DNA from: Pseudomonas citri
GTDB taxonomy: Bacteria; Pseudomonadota; Gammaproteobacteria; Pseudomonadales; Pseudomonadaceae
DNA: 64,000 bases
NCBI RefSeq assembly: GCF_025336485.1
Contig: NZ_JAODAB010000013.1
Span: 62,001-126,000, forward strand
Direction: 5' to 3'
The position numbers were made by a program, and so were the translations under genes. The notes beneath the pieces were generated by a model, which was not told the DNA's origin, ran no database searches, and saw nothing but the letters and a program-made list of their open reading frames with translations. Below are positions 22,094-31,787 of the stretch, piece after piece. The first letter of the stretch is position 1; every line of letters starts with the position of its first letter.

Positions 22094-22819
22094 ATGCTCG
22101 AAAAATCAGCACTGCAAAGGAACGCGACGCTGCCTGCGCCATTGGACACGCGGTATCAGGTCGAGACGCCCGAAGGCATCGACCTGCCGCTGCGCCCGGC
22201 GGGGTTGATGCCCCGTGCACTCGCCTTCACCCTCGACCTGGCCATACGCGGACTGATCCTGGGCCTGCTCTTCATCATCCTGGCGTTTTTCGGCGAAGTG
22301 GGGATCGGCCTGGGCTCTATCCTGCTGTTCGTCATCAGTTGGTGGTACATGGTGCTGTTCGAGGTATTGAACCAGGGCCGCTCCCCCGGCAAGCAGGTCA
22401 TGGGCTTGCGCGTGGTCCAGGACGATGGCCGGCCCGTGAGCTGGTCGGCCTCGCTGATTCGCAACCTGTTGCGTTTCGTCGACATGCTGCCCTTCGGCTA
22501 TACCTTCGGCGCGATCAGTTGCCTGCAACATCCGGCATTCAAACGCCTGGGAGATCTCGCGGCGGGCACCCTGGTGGTGTATCGCGAACAGCCGGTCAAG
22601 CGCCCCACCCTGCCCATGGCACACCCCATACGGTTGCCCTTCACCCTGAGCTTGAGCGAGCAACGCGCCGTACTCGGTTTCGCCGAGCGCCAGGCGGAAC
22701 TCTCCCCCGCGCGGGTCAACGAACTGGCTGGCATCCTGGCCGCGCCCTTGAACGTCCAGCCGCCCCAAGCCGCGACACAGCTCAATGGCATCGCCCGCGG
22801 CCTGCTGGGGTCAACATGA
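22094..22819 (+). CDS. RDD-family membrane protein
   Basis: 241 residues. The RDD domain (about 25-160) begins LPLRPAGLMPRALAFTLDLAIRG, with the Arg-Asp pair in helix 1, and two or three membrane helices follow. FEVLNQGRSPGKQVMGLRVVQDDGRPVSW is the conserved loop. The soluble C-terminus is about 75 residues. It is the first gene of an operon RDD-SpoIIM-DUF4129-DUF4350-(fic)-MoxR-DUF58, which is conserved in many proteobacteria and thought to build or regulate a cell-envelope complex. It overlaps the next gene by four bases (ATGA). Confidence 0.88.
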   Translation: MLEKSALQRNATLPAPLDTRYQVETPEGIDLPLRPAGLMPRALAFTLDLAIRGLILGLLFIILAFFGEVGIGLGSILLFVISWWYMVLFEVLNQGRSPGKQVMGLRVVQDDGRPVSWSASLIRNLLRFVDMLPFGYTFGAISCLQHPAFKRLGDLAAGTLVVYREQPVKRPTLPMAHPIRLPFTLSLSEQRAVLGFAERQAELSPARVNELAGILAAPLNVQPPQAATQLNGIARGLLGST

Positions 22820-23790
22820 AGCAGAGCCTGTTCGAAAGCCGCCATCAAACGGAGTGGGACCAACTGGCCCGGCAGCTCGATCAATTGGAGCGCAGTCGCA
22901 ATGCGCTCCAGGACGGCGACTTCCCCGCTGCCTACCGACGGCTTTGCCATCACCTGGCACTGGCCCAGGCCCGCGGCTACAGCAGCCTGCTGGTCGACAC
23001 CCTGCAACAACTGGCACTGCGTGGCCACCAGCAACTCTATCGGGAGCGCAGCCGGCTTTCGCTCAGCCTCTCGGCCTTTATCCTGGCCGGGTTTCCCCGA
23101 CTGGTCCGTGAACAATGGCGGTTCGTGCTGGCCGCCGCCGCAATGTTCCTCGGCAGCCTGGCCGGCATCGCGCTGCTGGTCTATTGGTATCCGGATTTGG
23201 TCTACAGCGTGCTGAGTGTCGACGAGGTAAGCCAGATCCGCAGCATGTACGACCCGGCTTCCGGGCATCTGGGGCGCGCCGTCGAACGGGCCGCCAGCGA
23301 AGATTGGGTCATGTTCGGCTACTACATCATGCACAACATCGGCATCGCTTTTCAGACCTTTGCCAGTGGCTTGATGTTTGGCCTGGGGAGCGCGTTCTTC
23401 CTGTTTTTCAACGGCCTGACCATCGGCGCCGTGGCCGGCCACCTGACCCAGGTCGGGTCCGCCACGACGTTCTGGTCGTTCGTGATCGGCCATGGTGCCT
23501 TCGAACTGACCGCCATTGTCCTGGCCGGTGCCGCCGGCCTGCAACTGGGCTGGGCATTGATCGCGCCGGGGCGACTCACCCGGGGCGAAGCCCTGCGGCT
23601 CGCAGCAGGCAAAAGCGTGCTTTTGATCGGCGGCATCGTCCTGTTGCTGCTGATCGCCGCCTTCATCGAGGCGTACTGGTCCTCCAGCGCCGTGACGCCC
23701 GCCACCAAATACACGGTCGGCGCCTTGTTATGGTTGCTGGTGATCAGCTACCTCTCGTTTGCCGGACGGAGCCGTCATGCGCCTGAGTGA
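22816..23790 (+). CDS. SpoIIM/DUF95-family membrane protein
   Basis: 324 residues. The N-terminal helical cytosolic part (1-95) contains FESRHQTEWDQLARQLDQLE. It is followed by the stage II sporulation M-like membrane region with six or so helices; conserved are MYDPASGHLGR, MFGYYIMHNIGIAFQTFASGLMFGLG and IGHGAFELTAIVLAGAAG. The organism is not a spore-former, so the name only reflects the fold. It shares start/stop overlaps with both neighbours, so the operon is tightly coupled. Confidence 0.88.
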   Translation: MKQSLFESRHQTEWDQLARQLDQLERSRNALQDGDFPAAYRRLCHHLALAQARGYSSLLVDTLQQLALRGHQQLYRERSRLSLSLSAFILAGFPRLVREQWRFVLAAAAMFLGSLAGIALLVYWYPDLVYSVLSVDEVSQIRSMYDPASGHLGRAVERAASEDWVMFGYYIMHNIGIAFQTFASGLMFGLGSAFFLFFNGLTIGAVAGHLTQVGSATTFWSFVIGHGAFELTAIVLAGAAGLQLGWALIAPGRLTRGEALRLAAGKSVLLIGGIVLLLLIAAFIEAYWSSSAVTPATKYTVGALLWLLVISYLSFAGRSRHAPE

Positions 23791-25315
23791 TGCCACGGTC
23801 GTCATCCGCCCGCGTACCGCCTGGGAAGCCATGGACCTCGGCGTACTGATGAGCCAGCAACACCGACGCCTGTTGATGACCAGTTGGGCCATCGTCACCC
23901 TGCCGGTGTATGCGTTGTTGACGGTGTTGCTGTGGGAGTGGCCGTCCCTGGTCGTGATCCTGTTCTGGTGGTTGAAGCCGGCCTTCGATCGCTTGCCCCT
24001 GTACATCCTGTCCAAGGCACTGTTTGGCGAAACCCCGACCTTGAAACAGGCCTTGCGCCAATGGCCGGCGCTGCTCAAGCCCCAGTTGTTGGCGAGCCTG
24101 ACCTGGCGCAGGCTGAGCCTGAGCCGCAGCTTCCTGATGCCCGTGGTGCAACTCGAAGGGCTGGCCGGCGCGGCGCGGGAACAACGCCTGCGGGTCTTGC
24201 TGCAACGCAACGGTGGCGCGGCGCAGTGGCTGACAGTCATTGGCGTGCACCTGGAAAGCGCCCTATGGTTCGGCCTGATGGCGCTGTTCTATCTGTTCGT
24301 TCCACAACAGGTCGAACTGGAATGGGATTGGCAGATGCTGATCGCAACGAGCGAGCACACCGTGCTGAGGTTCGAGCACCTGGTCAACTTCCTCTACCCC
24401 TTGCTGCTGATCGTCTGGGAGCCGATCTACGTCGCCGCGGGCTTCAGCCTCTACCTGAACCGGCGCACGATCCTCGAAGCCTGGGACATCGAACTGGTGT
24501 TCCGGCGCCTGCGCCAGCGCTTGAGCGGCGTGGCCCCGGCGCTGCTCCTGCTGGCCGTGCTGCTGCCCGTCCTGGTGCCCCCGGCGTGGGCCGACGAGGA
24601 CAGCAGCACCCCCGAAAGCCCACGGCTGCTCAACCAACCGCTGACCAGCGAGGCGTCGCGCGACAGCATCAAGGCGATCCTGCAAGTCCCGCCGTTCAAG
24701 AACCCAGAGACAATCACCCGCTATCGTTTTGGCAAAGAAAGCACCGAATCCCCCGAGACCGAGCCCGCCCCGGGCTGGCTCAAGGCGTTGTTCAACTGGA
24801 TCGGCAGCCAACGCTTCGACGCCGCCGCCACGCTGATCCAGGTCATCCTCTGGGCCTGCCTGGCCGGCGCGATCGCCTGGCTGGCCTGGCGCTATCGTGA
24901 GCAGGCCCAAGCCCTGGTGCCCCGCCGGTCGACGCGATTGCCAGCCGTCGAACAACCGGCACCGGCGCGGATGTTCGGCCTGGACATACGCCAGGAAAGC
25001 CTGCCGGAGGACGTTGCCGCCAGTGTCGAACAACTCTGGGCCACTCACCCCCGTGACGCCCTCGGCCTGCTCTACCGCGCCCTGCTCAGCCGCTTGCATC
25101 ATGATTTCAACATGCCCTTGAAACCGGCTGACACCGAAGGCCAGGTGCTGCAACGCGTCGAACGACTTCAGCAACAGGACTTGCTGGTGTTCAGCAAAGA
25201 CCTGACGCTGCATTGGCAGAACATCGCTTACGGGCATCGCCCACCGCCGGCCCATCTGCAACGAGAACTGTGCGATGGCTGGCGTGGGCTGTTCGGGTCG
25301 GGAGCGTCCCGATGA
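23777..25315 (+). CDS. DUF4129 multi-pass membrane protein
   Basis: 512 residues. N-terminal hydrophobic helices (about 40-75, 155-185, 200-225, 255-270) are followed by a long loop containing PPAWADEDSSTPESPR, another helix around 360, and a C-terminal DUF4129 segment (SVEQLWATHPRDALGLLYRALLSRLHHD). DUF4129 occurs in transglutaminase/MoxR-linked operons. ATG 23777 lies inside the spoIIM gene (14-base overlap). Biochemical role unknown. Confidence 0.82.
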   Translation: MRLSDATVVIRPRTAWEAMDLGVLMSQQHRRLLMTSWAIVTLPVYALLTVLLWEWPSLVVILFWWLKPAFDRLPLYILSKALFGETPTLKQALRQWPALLKPQLLASLTWRRLSLSRSFLMPVVQLEGLAGAAREQRLRVLLQRNGGAAQWLTVIGVHLESALWFGLMALFYLFVPQQVELEWDWQMLIATSEHTVLRFEHLVNFLYPLLLIVWEPIYVAAGFSLYLNRRTILEAWDIELVFRRLRQRLSGVAPALLLLAVLLPVLVPPAWADEDSSTPESPRLLNQPLTSEASRDSIKAILQVPPFKNPETITRYRFGKESTESPETEPAPGWLKALFNWIGSQRFDAAATLIQVILWACLAGAIAWLAWRYREQAQALVPRRSTRLPAVEQPAPARMFGLDIRQESLPEDVAASVEQLWATHPRDALGLLYRALLSRLHHDFNMPLKPADTEGQVLQRVERLQQQDLLVFSKDLTLHWQNIAYGHRPPPAHLQRELCDGWRGLFGSGASR

Positions 25316-26478
25316 GACCGCGCCCGGGATGGCTGGTGGGGGCCGTCGTGGCCGTGGTGCTGTGCGGGCTGGCCGCTTACCTCGTCTATACGAAGGCGGT
25401 GCCCTACCAGGAAACCATCGACCATGGCCCCTCGCCGCAAGCCCAGGCCAACCCCTACCTGGCGGCCGAGTATTTCCTGGGCCAGCAGGGCATCAAGGTC
25501 GAGCACGCCAATAGCCTCGACGTCCTCCCCACCCTGGAGCCCCGCCAGCGCACCCTGCTGTTGCTGGGCGAGCGAAGCAACATGACGCCACGGGACGTCG
25601 AGCAGTTGCTGAACTGGACCCGGGCCGGCGGGCGCCTGCTGTTTGTCGCCGAGGCCCTGTGGGACGAGAGCACCGACAGCAGCGACGATTTGCTGCTGGA
25701 CCGCGTACTCCTGCGGCAGATGCTCAGCAAGGACCTCAAGGAGCCGGCGCCGGAGCTCATCAAGGATCGCTACCCCGAACTGACCAAGCTGTACCTGGAA
25801 GACGAAGAAGCGCCAGCGTATGTCGACTTCGACACCGACTACCACCTCGAAGACCCGCACAACCTGGCCCAGGCCTGGGCCAACAGCGCGTCGTCGACCC
25901 ACATGATGCAACTGAACCTCGGCCTGGGTTCGATCATCGTGATCACCGACGCCGAGCTGTGGAAGAACGAGCACATCGACCACTACGACAACGCCTGGCT
26001 GCTTTGGTACTTGAGCGCCGACACCGACGTCACGCTGCTGTTCAACACCGATCACGACAACCTGCTGGGCCTGCTGCTGCGCTATTTCCCCCAGGCATTG
26101 CTCGCCCTGCTGGCGCTGATCGGCCTGTGGCTGTGGCGCGCAGCGGCGCGCCTGGGTCCCTTGCAACAACCGGCTCCCAAGGCACGGCGCCAGTTGGAAG
26201 AGCATTTGCAGGCCAGCGCCGGCTTCCACCTGCGCCACAACGGCCAGCAACAGCTGTTGCACACCTTGCAGCAGGACGTACTGCGCCGCGCCCGCCATCT
26301 GCACCCCGGCTTCGAACAACTGGCCGTCGCTGAACAATGGCAGGTCCTCGCCCGCCTCACGCGCCAACCCACACGAGCCATCAGCCAGGCCCTAAGCCCC
26401 CGACCGAAACAGCGCCTGTCCAGCGCTGAGTTCTGCCGCCTGGTCGCCCATTTGCAAAACCTCAGGAATGCCTTATAG
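25312..26478 (+). CDS. DUF4350-domain membrane protein
   Basis: 388 residues. One N-terminal helix (about 5-25) is followed by a large DUF4350 domain related to ABC-associated GldG-like and alpha/beta folds (NPYLAAEYFLGQQGIKVEHANSLDVLP; LLNWTRAGGRLLFVAE). A second helix lies near 265 (LLALLALIGLWLWRAAARLGP), with a helical C-terminus. ATGA overlap with the upstream gene. Its stop (26478) would normally be followed closely by the MoxR gene; here fic intervenes. Confidence 0.83.
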   Translation: MRPRPGWLVGAVVAVVLCGLAAYLVYTKAVPYQETIDHGPSPQAQANPYLAAEYFLGQQGIKVEHANSLDVLPTLEPRQRTLLLLGERSNMTPRDVEQLLNWTRAGGRLLFVAEALWDESTDSSDDLLLDRVLLRQMLSKDLKEPAPELIKDRYPELTKLYLEDEEAPAYVDFDTDYHLEDPHNLAQAWANSASSTHMMQLNLGLGSIIVITDAELWKNEHIDHYDNAWLLWYLSADTDVTLLFNTDHDNLLGLLLRYFPQALLALLALIGLWLWRAAARLGPLQQPAPKARRQLEEHLQASAGFHLRHNGQQQLLHTLQQDVLRRARHLHPGFEQLAVAEQWQVLARLTRQPTRAISQALSPRPKQRLSSAEFCRLVAHLQNLRNAL

Positions 26479-26589
26479 ATTTACGCAGAAAAATCCGCAA
26501 ATACATGGGTGGTAATCTATCGCGCGGCATCGTCTAACCTTGTCATAACGGGCCTTATAGACCATTTATTTTCCGCATAAATTTCCGCA
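26470..26589. repeat. Imperfect direct repeats at the left edge of the fic insertion
   Basis: GCCTTATAGA occurs at 26470-26479, including the DUF4350 stop, and again at about 26560-26569. Each copy is followed by a CGCA-N6-TCCGCA pair (26484-26499 and 26574-26589). The matched spacing suggests either a duplicated operator or a duplication created when fic was inserted. Confidence 0.55.
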
Positions 26590-26634
26590 GATATTGCGTA
26601 AGAACAGCCGTTCCTTTTCGTTGGAAGCAACACG

Positions 26635-27822
26635 ATGATCACCTCGAAGACGTACCTCGACCCAGTGCTGCCAGAACATCTGCCCGACTCGCTCATTCAG
26701 GCTGCGGATCAATTGCCGCGCAAGGCAGAATTTCTTGCTGGACGGCTCGCCGACGAGACATCGAAGCAACTGGCAGGGCTGTTGCGCATCACCAATACCT
26801 ACTATTCGAATCTGATCGAAGGGCATCGAACCGAAATAGCCGACCTGCAGGCTGCTCGCACGACCCCGAAACGGGAGAGAAAGGAGCTCAAGGAGCTCGC
26901 CGTGCAGCACATGACGCAGCAAGAGGTGATGGAGCGCTTGTTTCGCATGCGGCCAGCGGACAGTTTCTCTACCATGTTCGACCCCAAGTTGATCGCTACC
27001 CTTCATCGTCGACTGTTCAAGGACGCTTCCCGGCAGGAACTGACGCTAGGTGACGGTCGCATGATGGAGCCTGGCAGGCTGCGTACGGAAGAGAATGAAC
27101 AGGTCCAGGTCGGCACACATGTCGCTCCCTCGGCTACCGCTGTCTTGCCCATGCTTGAGCATCTGCAATTGCACTATGGACGAATAAAGGATCCGCGGCG
27201 CCAACTGATCGCGGCCCTGGCAAGTCATCATCGAGTAGCGCTTGTCCACCCTTTCCTTGATGGCAATGGTCGAGTGACTCGGATGCTCACCCACCTGCAA
27301 CTTGTTCACCTCGGGCTGAAACCTTTCCTATGGTCACTGTCCCGTGGACTGGCTCGCAGGCAAGATGAGTATTATCGCTTCCTGGCTTTGGCTGATCGCC
27401 CTCGTGAAGGTGACTATGACGGGCGAGGACAACTCTCACAGCATCACTATTTCAACTTCATCGAATTCATGCTCGATGTCTGCCACGACCAGATCGAGTA
27501 CATGACGACCTCGCTCAACCCTGCCAAGCTGCGCGAGCAGGTCGTTCATGTGTTCTCGACGGATCCTGAGCTTCGCCGCGCCGGCATCAGGCCCACCAGT
27601 GCGGCAGCTGTGTTGGCGCTACTTACCCAAGGTGCGATGCCTCGCGCGGAATTCAAGGTGTTCACCGGCTTGAAGGATCGGCTTGCAACGGAAGAACTGA
27701 GTCGCTTGATCGAAGCGGGGATCGTGGTCAGCAGCACCCCACGGTCCCGCACGGTGAAAGCGGGTTTGCCCGCACGCTTCGCCGGATTGATCTTTGCGAA
27801 CCTGCATTTCCATATGGGCTAA
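26635..27822 (+). CDS. fic: Fic-domain protein with winged-helix C-terminus
   Basis: 395 residues. Fic enzymes transfer AMP (or another nucleotide moiety) to target hydroxyls. The full active-site motif HPFLDGNGRVTR lies at 205-216, with catalytic His205. An N-terminal inhibitory helix motif [S/T]xxxE[G/N] is seen as SNLIEG (58-63), so the enzyme carries its own class II-type antitoxin helix and need not have a partner. The flap TEENEQVQVG precedes the core. The C-terminal ~75 residues (TSAAAVLALL...LSRLIEAGIVVSS) look like a winged helix-turn-helix. The gene is visibly less GC-rich than its neighbours and splits a conserved operon, suggesting horizontal acquisition. Confidence 0.92.
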   Translation: MITSKTYLDPVLPEHLPDSLIQAADQLPRKAEFLAGRLADETSKQLAGLLRITNTYYSNLIEGHRTEIADLQAARTTPKRERKELKELAVQHMTQQEVMERLFRMRPADSFSTMFDPKLIATLHRRLFKDASRQELTLGDGRMMEPGRLRTEENEQVQVGTHVAPSATAVLPMLEHLQLHYGRIKDPRRQLIAALASHHRVALVHPFLDGNGRVTRMLTHLQLVHLGLKPFLWSLSRGLARRQDEYYRFLALADRPREGDYDGRGQLSQHHYFNFIEFMLDVCHDQIEYMTTSLNPAKLREQVVHVFSTDPELRRAGIRPTSAAAVLALLTQGAMPRAEFKVFTGLKDRLATEELSRLIEAGIVVSSTPRSRTVKAGLPARFAGLIFANLHFHMG

Positions 27823-27870
27823 GTTGTGTCAGCGACATAGGATCTAACCATCAGGAGAACGCCAGAATTG

Positions 27871-28875
<1,005 letters not shown>

Positions 28876-28936
28876 GCCAGACCAGGGTGATGACACATTG
28901 ATTGTGGAAAAGGACATTGCTGTGGCGAGGGAGACT

Positions 28937-29028
28937 CATGTGGGAGCAAGGCTTGCCCGCGATGGAAACGACGCGGTCGCTCAGAAATCGAGTCGCCTAT
29001 TTCGCGAGCAAGCTTTGCTCCCACAGGA
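28937..29028. repeat. REP pair inside the MoxR-DUF58 operon
   Basis: TGTGGGAGCAAGGCTTGCCCGCGATGG and, inverted, TCGCGAGCAAGCTTTGCTCCCACAG, about 40 bases apart. It lies between two genes usually adjacent in this operon and could tune relative mRNA levels. Confidence 0.85.
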
Positions 29029-29079
29029 AGCCCCCTGCCAAAAGGCTCGCTCAGCATTTCACCCAAAGGCACTGTATAG

Positions 29080-30411
29080 ATGAAACCCTCCCGCCTGCTG
29101 CTGACCTGGCTCGCCGTATTGCTGGCCGTGAGTATCGTGCTGGGCGCGTTGCGGGCGTTGGGCATGGCAGTGCCATCGACGCTGCTGTCGATCAACTGGG
29201 GCTTGCTGCTGGCGCTGCTGGCCTTGGCAACCCTCGACGCCGTGCGCCTCAAGCGCCTACCCTCGCCCCAGGTACAACGACAGATGCCGGGGAGCCTGGC
29301 GCTGGGTCGATGGAGTGAGGTACGCCTGCAAGTCAGCCATGATTTCCAGCGACCGCTGAACGTACAGGTCTTCGATCACGTCGCCGACGGGCTGGATTTC
29401 GAGAACCTGCCATTGTCCGTCGAACTGCAACCCGGCCAGCACAGCCAGGTCGGCTATCGCCTGCGTCCGCTCAAGCGCGGGCACTTCAGCTTCGAACACT
29501 GCGAGACCCACCTGCCGAGCCCGTTGGGCCTGTGGACCGACAAACGCCTGCTGGATGCCGCCGACGAGACCCGCGTCTACCCCGACTTCGCCAGGCTTTA
29601 CGAGGGCCAGCTATTGGCCGTGGACAACTGGCTCAGTCATCTGGGCATTCGCCAACATCAACGACGCGGCCAGGGTCAGGAATTCCATCAACTACGCGAG
29701 TTTCGCGAAGGCGACAGCCTGCGCCAGATCGATTGGAAAGCCACCGCACGCCACCGCACGCCGATTGCCCGGGAGTACGAAGACGAACGCGACCAACAGA
29801 TTATCTTCCTGCTCGATTGCGGTCGGCGCATGCGCAGCCAGGACGGCGAGCTGGCCCATTTCGACCACGCCCTCAACGCCTGCCTGCTGCTCAGCTACAC
29901 CGCCTTGCGCCAGGGCGACGCCGTGGGCCTGGGCACTTTCGCCACCGAACAGCCCCGCTACCTCGCACCGGTCAAGGGCAGCGGCCAGCTCAACGTATTG
30001 CTCAACGCCGTCTACGACCTCGACAGCAGCCAACGCCCCGCCGATTACCAGGCAGCCGTGACCCAATTGCTGGCCCGGCAGAAACGCCGGGCCCTGGTGG
30101 TGCTGGTGACCAACCTGCGGGATGAAGACGATGAAGAGCTGCTGGCAGCCCTCAAACGGCTGGGCCAACAGCATCGGGTCCTGCTGGCCAGCCTGCGGGA
30201 AGAGGCGCTCGATCGCTTGCGCCAGGTACCCGTGCAAACCCTGCCCGAGGCCTTGGCTTATTGCGGGACGGTGGACTATCTGAATACGCGGGCCGAGCTG
30301 CACAAGCGACTGGGCGCCCATGCCATCCCGGTGCTAGATTCACGCCCTAGTGAATTGGGGGCGCAATTGGTGACGCAATACCTAGCCTGGAAAAAGGCCG
30401 GGACCGCGTAG
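29080..30411 (+). CDS. DUF58-domain protein (MoxR partner)
   Basis: 443 residues. Two N-terminal membrane helices (about 7-27 and 33-52), then a beta-rich region (LQVSHDFQRPLNVQVFDHV), then the DUF58 core with GQGQEFHQLREFREGDSLRQIDWKATARH (the diagnostic motif). A von Willebrand A-like segment starts QQIIFLLDCGRRMRSQ. The MIDAS-like Asp is present but DxSxS is replaced by DCGRR, so metal binding may be weak. Last gene of the operon. Confidence 0.9.
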   Translation: MKPSRLLLTWLAVLLAVSIVLGALRALGMAVPSTLLSINWGLLLALLALATLDAVRLKRLPSPQVQRQMPGSLALGRWSEVRLQVSHDFQRPLNVQVFDHVADGLDFENLPLSVELQPGQHSQVGYRLRPLKRGHFSFEHCETHLPSPLGLWTDKRLLDAADETRVYPDFARLYEGQLLAVDNWLSHLGIRQHQRRGQGQEFHQLREFREGDSLRQIDWKATARHRTPIAREYEDERDQQIIFLLDCGRRMRSQDGELAHFDHALNACLLLSYTALRQGDAVGLGTFATEQPRYLAPVKGSGQLNVLLNAVYDLDSSQRPADYQAAVTQLLARQKRRALVVLVTNLRDEDDEELLAALKRLGQQHRVLLASLREEALDRLRQVPVQTLPEALAYCGTVDYLNTRAELHKRLGAHAIPVLDSRPSELGAQLVTQYLAWKKAGTA

Positions 30412-30416
30412 CAGCC

Positions 30417-30779
30417 TCAAGCCGACGCTGGCAACGGGTGAAAACTGAAATACTGCTGCAAGTCGCTGACCAACTGCCCGTATTCCGGCGCAACGGCTCC
30501 GCGCAGTTTGAAACCGGCATCGAAATGCTGTGGTGTGACATCTTCACGGCACCACAAGCAATTGGCCTTTATCTGGATGATTTGCTGCCCGCCGTCGTCG
30601 GTGGGAATTTTCAGGCGCAGATCGAAGTCTGCACCGACCAACAACGGCAAATGGCTGATGAGCATCAGGCCATCTTCCGAAACATTACCCAAAAAGCCGA
30701 TGGGCCTGTCGTTGACGCCATTAAACACTTTCAGGAAATACGGCAGTTGCTGCCGCTCAATTCGCCGATTCTTGTACAT
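30417..30779 (-). CDS. PilZ-domain protein, predicted c-di-GMP receptor
   Basis: 120 residues, a stand-alone PilZ domain. The c-di-GMP-binding motifs are RRIER (RxxxR, residues 5-9) and NVSEDG ([D/N]xSxxG, about 32-37). It probably reads the second messenger and binds a partner in motility or envelope control. By context it corresponds to PA4324. ATG 30779 (MYKNRRIERQQLPYF) gives the usual short N-terminus. Convergent with the DUF58 gene, 5 bases apart. Confidence 0.9.
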   Translation of the reverse strand: MYKNRRIERQQLPYFLKVFNGVNDRPIGFLGNVSEDGLMLISHLPLLVGADFDLRLKIPTDDGGQQIIQIKANCLWCREDVTPQHFDAGFKLRGAVAPEYGQLVSDLQQYFSFHPLPASA

Positions 30780-30970
30780 GGCTTGTATCGCTTTTTGAAC
30801 GACCCCGAACAGGGGCTACCGAATATTTCGGAACGAGCACACGCCAGCCCGCTCTCCCCGATCCCGGTGCCAGACGCCTATTACGCCATGGCCAGAATTG
30901 ATGCCGGTCACAGGTGCCCCTTGAATCTAGAGATCTAGCTCTAATACGACTTGTACAATATAGCTCATGA

Positions 30971-31019
30971 TTGCAGGGCGGCCAGTCTATAAACAACCGT
31001 TAATCAAACCGCCCTGCAA
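30971..31019. terminator. Inverted repeat downstream of the lipoprotein gene
   Basis: Perfect 11-bp arms TTGCAGGGCGG / CCGCCCTGCAA separated by 27 bases, 33 bases after the lipoprotein stop. No T run follows, so it may be a terminator variant or a protein-binding site. Confidence 0.5.
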
Positions 31020-31051
31020 TGGGCGCTGAAGCGCTGTGGCTGCGGGATGTC

Positions 31052-31423
31052 TCAGGATGCAGGACGGATCGCCGAGGCGCTGCGGGTCGGGTAATGGCCC
31101 AGGCTCTGCAGGGTCTCGAGCCGCGCGCGAGCGCGGAAGGCGTATTCGCTCTCGGGGTATTGCGTGATGATGAACTGATAGGTCTGCGCCGCATCGATGA
31201 ACAGCTTCTGCCGCTCCAGGCACTGGCCGCGCATCATCGAGACCTCCGGCTGCATGTAGCGCCGGGCGCGGCTGTCGCGGTCGACCTGGGACAGTTCGAG
31301 CATCACCTGTTCGCAATTGCCGCGCTCATAGGCCTTGTAGGCCAGGTTCATGTGATGGTTCATCGACCACCGGGTGCAGCCCGTGATGCTCAGGGCCAGG
31401 GCAATAAAAAGCACGAATCGCAT
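31052..31423 (-). CDS. Small TPR-like lipoprotein
   Basis: 123 residues. Starts MRFVLFIALALSITGCTRW, a lipobox (S-I-T-G-C) with Cys16 as the acylated residue. The residue after Cys is Thr, so sorting to the outer membrane is expected. The remainder is helical with tetratricopeptide-like spacing (AYKAYERGNCEQVMLELSQV; AAQTYQFIITQYPESEYAFRARARLETL). ATG 31423 with AGGAGAACCTTCC upstream. Function unknown. Confidence 0.82.
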   Translation of the reverse strand: MRFVLFIALALSITGCTRWSMNHHMNLAYKAYERGNCEQVMLELSQVDRDSRARRYMQPEVSMMRGQCLERQKLFIDAAQTYQFIITQYPESEYAFRARARLETLQSLGHYPTRSASAIRPAS

Positions 31424-31787
31424 GGGAAGGTTCTCCTGTCTTGAGCGCTGTATCGGCCTGGGCAAGAAATTCTTCAGCCTAAAATGGAACCGGGCGTTGT
31501 CCTTCTGGTAGACGGATGATCAGCCAGGGGGCACAGGAATGTGAATGAGGCCCTGCGGGAGCAAGGCTTGCCCGCGATGACACACCCAAGATCGCCATCG
31601 CGAGCAAGCTGTGCTCCCACAGGGTCACTCCACCGCCCGACAAGCTGTACTCGAAGCTCGTCCAAGGTGCACAAATTTTCAGGAATGTTCATTTCGAAAA
31701 ACAAACGAAAAAGTAGTGCAGATGAACAATGACTACACCCAAAGAGCATAGTAGCCTTCGCTGGCGCTTGAACCTGAGGAGTCTTGC
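31424..31787. other. Divergent intergenic region upstream of pykA, with REP pair
   Basis: No gene is seen. A REP pair lies at 31553-31622 and AT-rich DNA follows at about 31670-31740, likely holding the pykA promoter. The gene's ribosome-binding site is GAGGAG near 31776. Confidence 0.5.
31553..31622. repeat. REP pair
   Basis: CGGGAGCAAGGCTTGCCCGCGATGA and, inverted, CATCGCGAGCAAGCTGTGCTCCCAC. Confidence 0.85.

Noticed and set aside
28937-29028. Small RNA gene between MoxR and DUF58 genes
   Set aside because: The structure is explained by an inverted REP pair; no independent promoter or terminator is seen.
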